DNA of 64,000 nucleotides. Source: Kryptolebias marmoratus (taxonomy: Eukaryota; Chordata; Actinopteri; Cyprinodontiformes; Rivulidae). Made by a program: the position numbers and the translations under genes. The DNA is taken from assembly GCF_001649575.2 (NCBI RefSeq), contig NC_051449.1, positions 18,078,431 through 18,142,430 on the forward strand. The letters are read 5' to 3'. Positions 57,810 to 64,000 of the stretch are shown here, piece after piece; position 1 is the stretch's first letter; every line of letters begins with the position of its first letter. The notes under the pieces were generated by a model that searched no databases, had not been told where the DNA came from, and was given only the letters and a program-made list of their open reading frames with translations.

Positions 57810-57815
57810 AATAAA
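57810..57815 (+). terminator. PolyA signal of the TRIM gene
   Basis: AATAAA 122 bases past the stop codon at 57686-57688. Confidence 0.6.
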
Positions 57816-57949
57816 CTGTACATGTGATTCTGAGGAGGAAACGGCTTCAATGTGAGGAATCAGACGAATGACTCTGAGGCTTAACATGACTGCCTGCTGC
57901 TGTGAATGGCGGGTGATCATGTACAGTAATTGTCTGTGTCTGTATGTGT

Positions 57950-58400
57950 GTGCTTGTGAGCGTGTGTGTGTATTTATTTGTCTGTCTGCTACCAAAATAT
58001 TTCATGAACTAGTAGACCAATTGTAATAAAGCCCTTTGAAAGTAATCACTGGATGCACATCTATGTCTGATTAACTTTTGGAGCCAACCCCATTCAAGAT
58101 GGCTGCTGCAGCTGAGCAAACTTAACAAACTGTAACCCAGTCTTACAGATACTGAGCTAAAATTTGGTGCGATTGTAGCTGAGTCATTCACAACACAGAC
58201 TCTGAGGGCTAACAGATCACACAAGATTTTAGCTTAAAACTGTTGAAGTGAAAGCTGTCTGTCTGTTAGCAAAATATCTCCTGAACCACTGAACAGATTT
58301 GATTAAAACTCTCAGAAAGCGATCATTGTATGTGTGTACATCTACAGCTGGTTAACTGTTGGAGCCGTCCTAATTGAAGATGGCTGTTGGTATGAAAGGT
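57950..58400 (+). repeat. Copy of the AAGATGGCCGCCAC-associated repeat family
   Basis: It contains TCTGCTACCAAAATATTTCATGAAC, GATGCACATCTATG, CTTTTGGAGCCAACC, TTCAAGATGGCTGC and a second TTAGCAAAATATCTCCTGAACC, in the family order, giving about 1.4 units of the ~302-bp period. Confidence 0.75.
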
Positions 58401-58799
58401 GGCGGTGATATGCATTCATTTAGGGAGTTAACAAGATTATAACAGGGTTGTGTATTTTTACCTTAAACAAATTTGTGCTTAAAAGATTTCTTTCTTTTTT
58501 TAACATGATAATCTGAACAATATATCCTCTTGTCCCATTTTTTTCCTCTCCTGCAGCCTGCTTCAGTAGCATTTTTTAAAAATGTGTGGGAAACAATAAG
58601 TACATTTTTTTATTGTTTCTTTGGTTTTTTGTTTTATTTAACAAACCACAGAAACATCCTAATGGGATAAACAGTGATTATAACAATCTTAAAGCTGCAA
58701 ACATATTTTTAAAAATGTTATTAAAAGACCTGCTTCTTAAAGGATTTAGTGCTAGATGCACTTTGGGCATTTATTCATTTTACATACATATTTCCTACT

Positions 58800-58985
58800 T
58801 TTTCATAAATACTTCTTTAGTACACACATAAACATTTTTATCTTTATACATTTTTTTTTTATTGATCTTTTTATGTATGGTTCTGGAGGCACCCATTTTA
58901 TTGCTGTAATTTCTTGTCCAGATCATGCTTATAAATGAGAACTGGTTCTCAGACATTTTACCTGGTAAAACAAAGACCAAATAAG
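58800..58985 (+). mobile_element. 3' tail of a fish LINE, + orientation
   Basis: ATAAATGAGAACTGGTTCTCAGACATTTTACCTGGTAAAACAAA resembles the conserved 3' end of common fish non-LTR elements and parallels the inverted tail at 52270. No coding part is retained. Confidence 0.45.
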
Positions 58986-61550
<2,565 letters not shown>

Positions 61551-63420
61551 GAAGGATGGAAAGCTTTAGTGTTTTGAGGATAAGAAAAGGAGAAAGGAGT
61601 GGAACAGGGGTGTGAATGTATGAGGGGGAAAAAAATGGAGGCTGTGATGGGAGCACAACCCAAATTCTGAAAAAGTTGGAACATTGTATAAATGTAAATA
61701 AAAAACAGAATGCAATGATTTGCAAATCTCATAAACCCTCATAAACATATTGATTCACAACAGAACTTAGTAAACATACCAAATGTTGAAACAAAGAAAT
61801 TGTATGTTTTAAAAAAAGTTAATTTTGGCATCAACACATCTCAAAAAAGTTGTGACAGGTCCATGTTTCCCTCTGTGAGTCATCCTCTCTTCTTTTAACA
61901 ACAGCTGTAAACATCTAGTAACTGAGGAGAGCAGCTGCTGGAGGTTTTAGAGGAAAATGTTGACCCATTCTTGTCTGATGGAGGATTCAATCTGTTCTAC
62001 GGTCCTGGTTCTTCGTTGCTGGATGGGAGCAGATGTTGGTCTAAAACCTGTTTATACTTTTCTGCATCGATGGAGCCTTTTCAGATGTGTAAGCTGCTCA
62101 TGCAATAGGCATTAAGGCAGGTTTTTTAATTTGGCACTGATAATGGGCTGGATGGTCCCCCTCTTCTTCAGCATGGGGGACGTGGTTTCCAAAAAGAATT
62201 TCAGATTTTGATTTGTCTGACCACAGAACAGTTTCTCACCTTTCCTCCATTTCAAATGAGTTTTGGCTCAAAGAAGATGGCAGTGTTTCTGGATGATGTT
62301 TATATATGGCTTCTTCTTTTAATGATAGAGCTTTAAGCAGCGTTAGAGGATGGTACGGTGAACTGGGTTTACAGATAATGATTTGTGGAAGTGTTCCTGA
62401 GTTCATGTAGTGATGTCCAGAACAGAATCAGACCTGATTTTAATGCTGTGGCCCCTGAGGGCCCAAAGATCACAGCCATCCAATGCTGACCTTCAGTCCT
62501 TTGAGCACAGAGATTTTTCCTGATTCTTCAAATCTTTTGATGATGTTAGGAACTGTAGATGATGGGATGTTTAAAATATTTCCAAAATTCCTCTGAGGAA
62601 CAATATCCTGAAACCGTTCCACCGTTTTTAGGCTCAGTTTGTCTCAGTCTGGTGAACCTCTGCCAGATTCAGCCTTTCTTAAATGCTCTTTTTATACCCA
62701 GTTCTCTTACTGACCTGCTGTCAGTTAATCTAATTAGTTACATGTTTCTTATTTGTACCACTAACTTTAATTGCCTTTAGTTTCCCTCATCCTCACTTTT
62801 TTCTTTTGATCAGTTCCTGTGATTAAAAGTCAAAATGATCTTATTTTTTCCAAATAATTGTACTGTATTTTTAATTTAAACATTATATGTTTACAGTATT
62901 TCATTGTAAATGTAATATACGGGTTAATGAGATTCTCAAATCACTGCATTCTCTTTTTATTTACATTTTACACAATGCTCTTACTTTTTCAGAACTGACA
63001 GTGTATTCACATATCGTGCATAAAAGGAAGTGGTTTATACAAGCCAGAGCTAAAGACAGGGGAAGTGTCTCCTAAACAAAGGAAGGGTGAAAAGCTAAAA
63101 TGTTATATCAAATTTTTGCTTGCTGTGTCATGTGTATAAATATTTATTGGGTTTGCTTGAAAAATATTTTATTTGTGACAGATTTATATAGTAGCAATGT
63201 GCACTGTGTGCTTCTGTACTAAAACCCTGTGAAAGCCTTAATCTATTTATTTTTGAAAAGTTGAAATCACCAAATAGCATCCTGTCCTGCTTAAAAAAAG
63301 ACTTTTCCTTTGTCTGCTGTATGACTGAGGCTTCTCTATTTACCTGACAGTATGTTTATTTACTAAAAATATTTATATCAGGGACAAAAATGTGGAAATA
63401 AAATTATTTAAATTTGGATG
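61551..63420 (+). other. Probable long 3'UTR of the cerebellin gene with distal AATAAA
   Basis: AATAAA at 63397-63402 follows an AU-rich tract (TATAAATATTTATTGGG near 63134, several ATTTA words). If used, the 3'UTR is ~1.85 kb and includes the Tc1-like insertion. Proximal signals inside the transposon end are also possible. Confidence 0.4.
61660..62998 (-). mobile_element. Decayed Tc1-like DNA transposon, - orientation
   Basis: Inverted ends of ~65 bases: ATTCTGAAAAAGTTGG...GAATGCAATGATTTGCAAATC on the left, and the reverse complement (diverged) at ~62928-62998. The interior on the - strand carries transposase remnants, including the first catalytic region read as [14 protein letters not shown] (~62215) and a C-terminal RQEWVNI-like word (~61960). 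The frames are broken, so it is inactive. Confidence 0.82.
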
Positions 63421-64000
63421 AACATATCTTTGCATACAACAATTTGTGACTTTTTTTTTAAATCTTTGCAAGTGTGCCTGTTTATTCTACTACAGCAGAT
63501 TTTCCTCTCCCCTTTCATGGTACGCCTCCCAGTGCCACGGCAGCGGTTTGCAAATATAGCTCCCACCAGCCGAGCCGGTGTTGGCGGGGACCGTGCAGAC
63601 CAGCATGGGACGCGGTATAAGTGCGGGGGTATGGTGGATACTTCTTGCAGGGCCCCGCAGACAGATGGAGGCTTTGGCGAGCGGGCAGACTCATCCCTGC
63701 AGGACTTCCATGGATAAAGTGTGGCACACTGTCACTTGTAGTCATTCACGCTTCCCTGGTTCAGAACCACCTCTCAGTCTTTTTCTTGGTTTCTCGCACG
63801 CCTCTCTGTACATTTATATAAAGAGTTCTTGAAAATAGAAAAACCAAGACATTAATCCTGCTGTCACATCGAGGCACCAGCTCAAGAAGTTTTATTTGTA
63901 GTAGACTGGAGTTTGTGTGGACATATTTAATGTCATTGTCATTAATGTCACTGTTTGTCATCCTTCTGCTTTGTGTTTGGAACACGTAAAGGAATGATAC
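63421..64000. other. Distal flank with an unassigned GC-rich patch
   Basis: A GC-rich block at 63510-63720 contrasts with the AT-rich surroundings and is open in several frames on both strands (60-99 codons). None resembles a family I know. It may be an exon of a neighbouring gene extending beyond the window, a regulatory CpG patch or a repeat fragment. Confidence 0.35.

Overview
This is a nuclear genome window from a ray-finned fish, most likely a percomorph teleost. The genes are intron-rich with canonical GT-AG splice sites. Their products match vertebrate families, and the intergenic DNA carries typical fish repeats (hAT and Tc1-like DNA transposons, non-LTR retrotransposon tails, a solo LTR, microsatellites). 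No bacterial, viral or CRISPR-type system is present. One 383-base assembly gap (49028-49410) and two single Ns (24544, 52861) interrupt the sequence.

Layout. (1) 765-16650, + strand: acin1 (acinus), 18 coding exons, SAP domain to RSB motif. It has a 2.9-kb fifth exon whose middle encodes a ~420-residue Glu/Arg/Lys-rich stretch. (2) 16651-25250: intergenic, with a near-consensus CTCF motif just past the acin1 polyA signal, non-LTR retrotransposon remnants and local duplications. (3) 25270-37680, - strand: mmp14 (membrane-type matrix metalloprotease 1), 10 coding exons with a 6.7-kb first intron. acin1 and mmp14 are convergent. (4) 37681-41386: mmp14 promoter side plus repeats. (5) 41387-45601 and upstream, - strand: a sall2-like multi-zinc-finger repressor. 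Its amino-terminal exon is not visible and may lie in or near the gap. (6) 49411-53830: repeat-rich, with nuclear-receptor half-site repeats, a ~302-bp tandem repeat containing AAGATGGCCGCCAC, and a LINE interrupted by a solo LTR. (7) 53835-57815, + strand: a seven-exon RING/B-box/coiled-coil/PRY-SPRY TRIM ubiquitin ligase. (8) 60374-61550, + strand: a cerebellin-family secreted C1q protein, three coding exons. A decayed Tc1-like transposon lies in its probable 3'UTR. (9) 63420-64000: a short GC-rich patch that I could not assign.

The genes do not form a pathway. acin1 works in the exon-junction/ASAP complex, mmp14 in pericellular proteolysis, sall2 in transcription, the TRIM in ubiquitylation (possibly innate immunity), and the cerebellin at synapses. 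Their grouping recalls human chromosome 14q11.2-q12, where ACIN1, MMP14, SALL2 and CBLN3 lie, so this looks like an old vertebrate synteny block. I found no clearly new biological system. The best leads are the fish acin1 charged helix, the apparently missing sall2 N-terminus, the mmp14 stem and tail changes, and a locally abundant undescribed repeat family.
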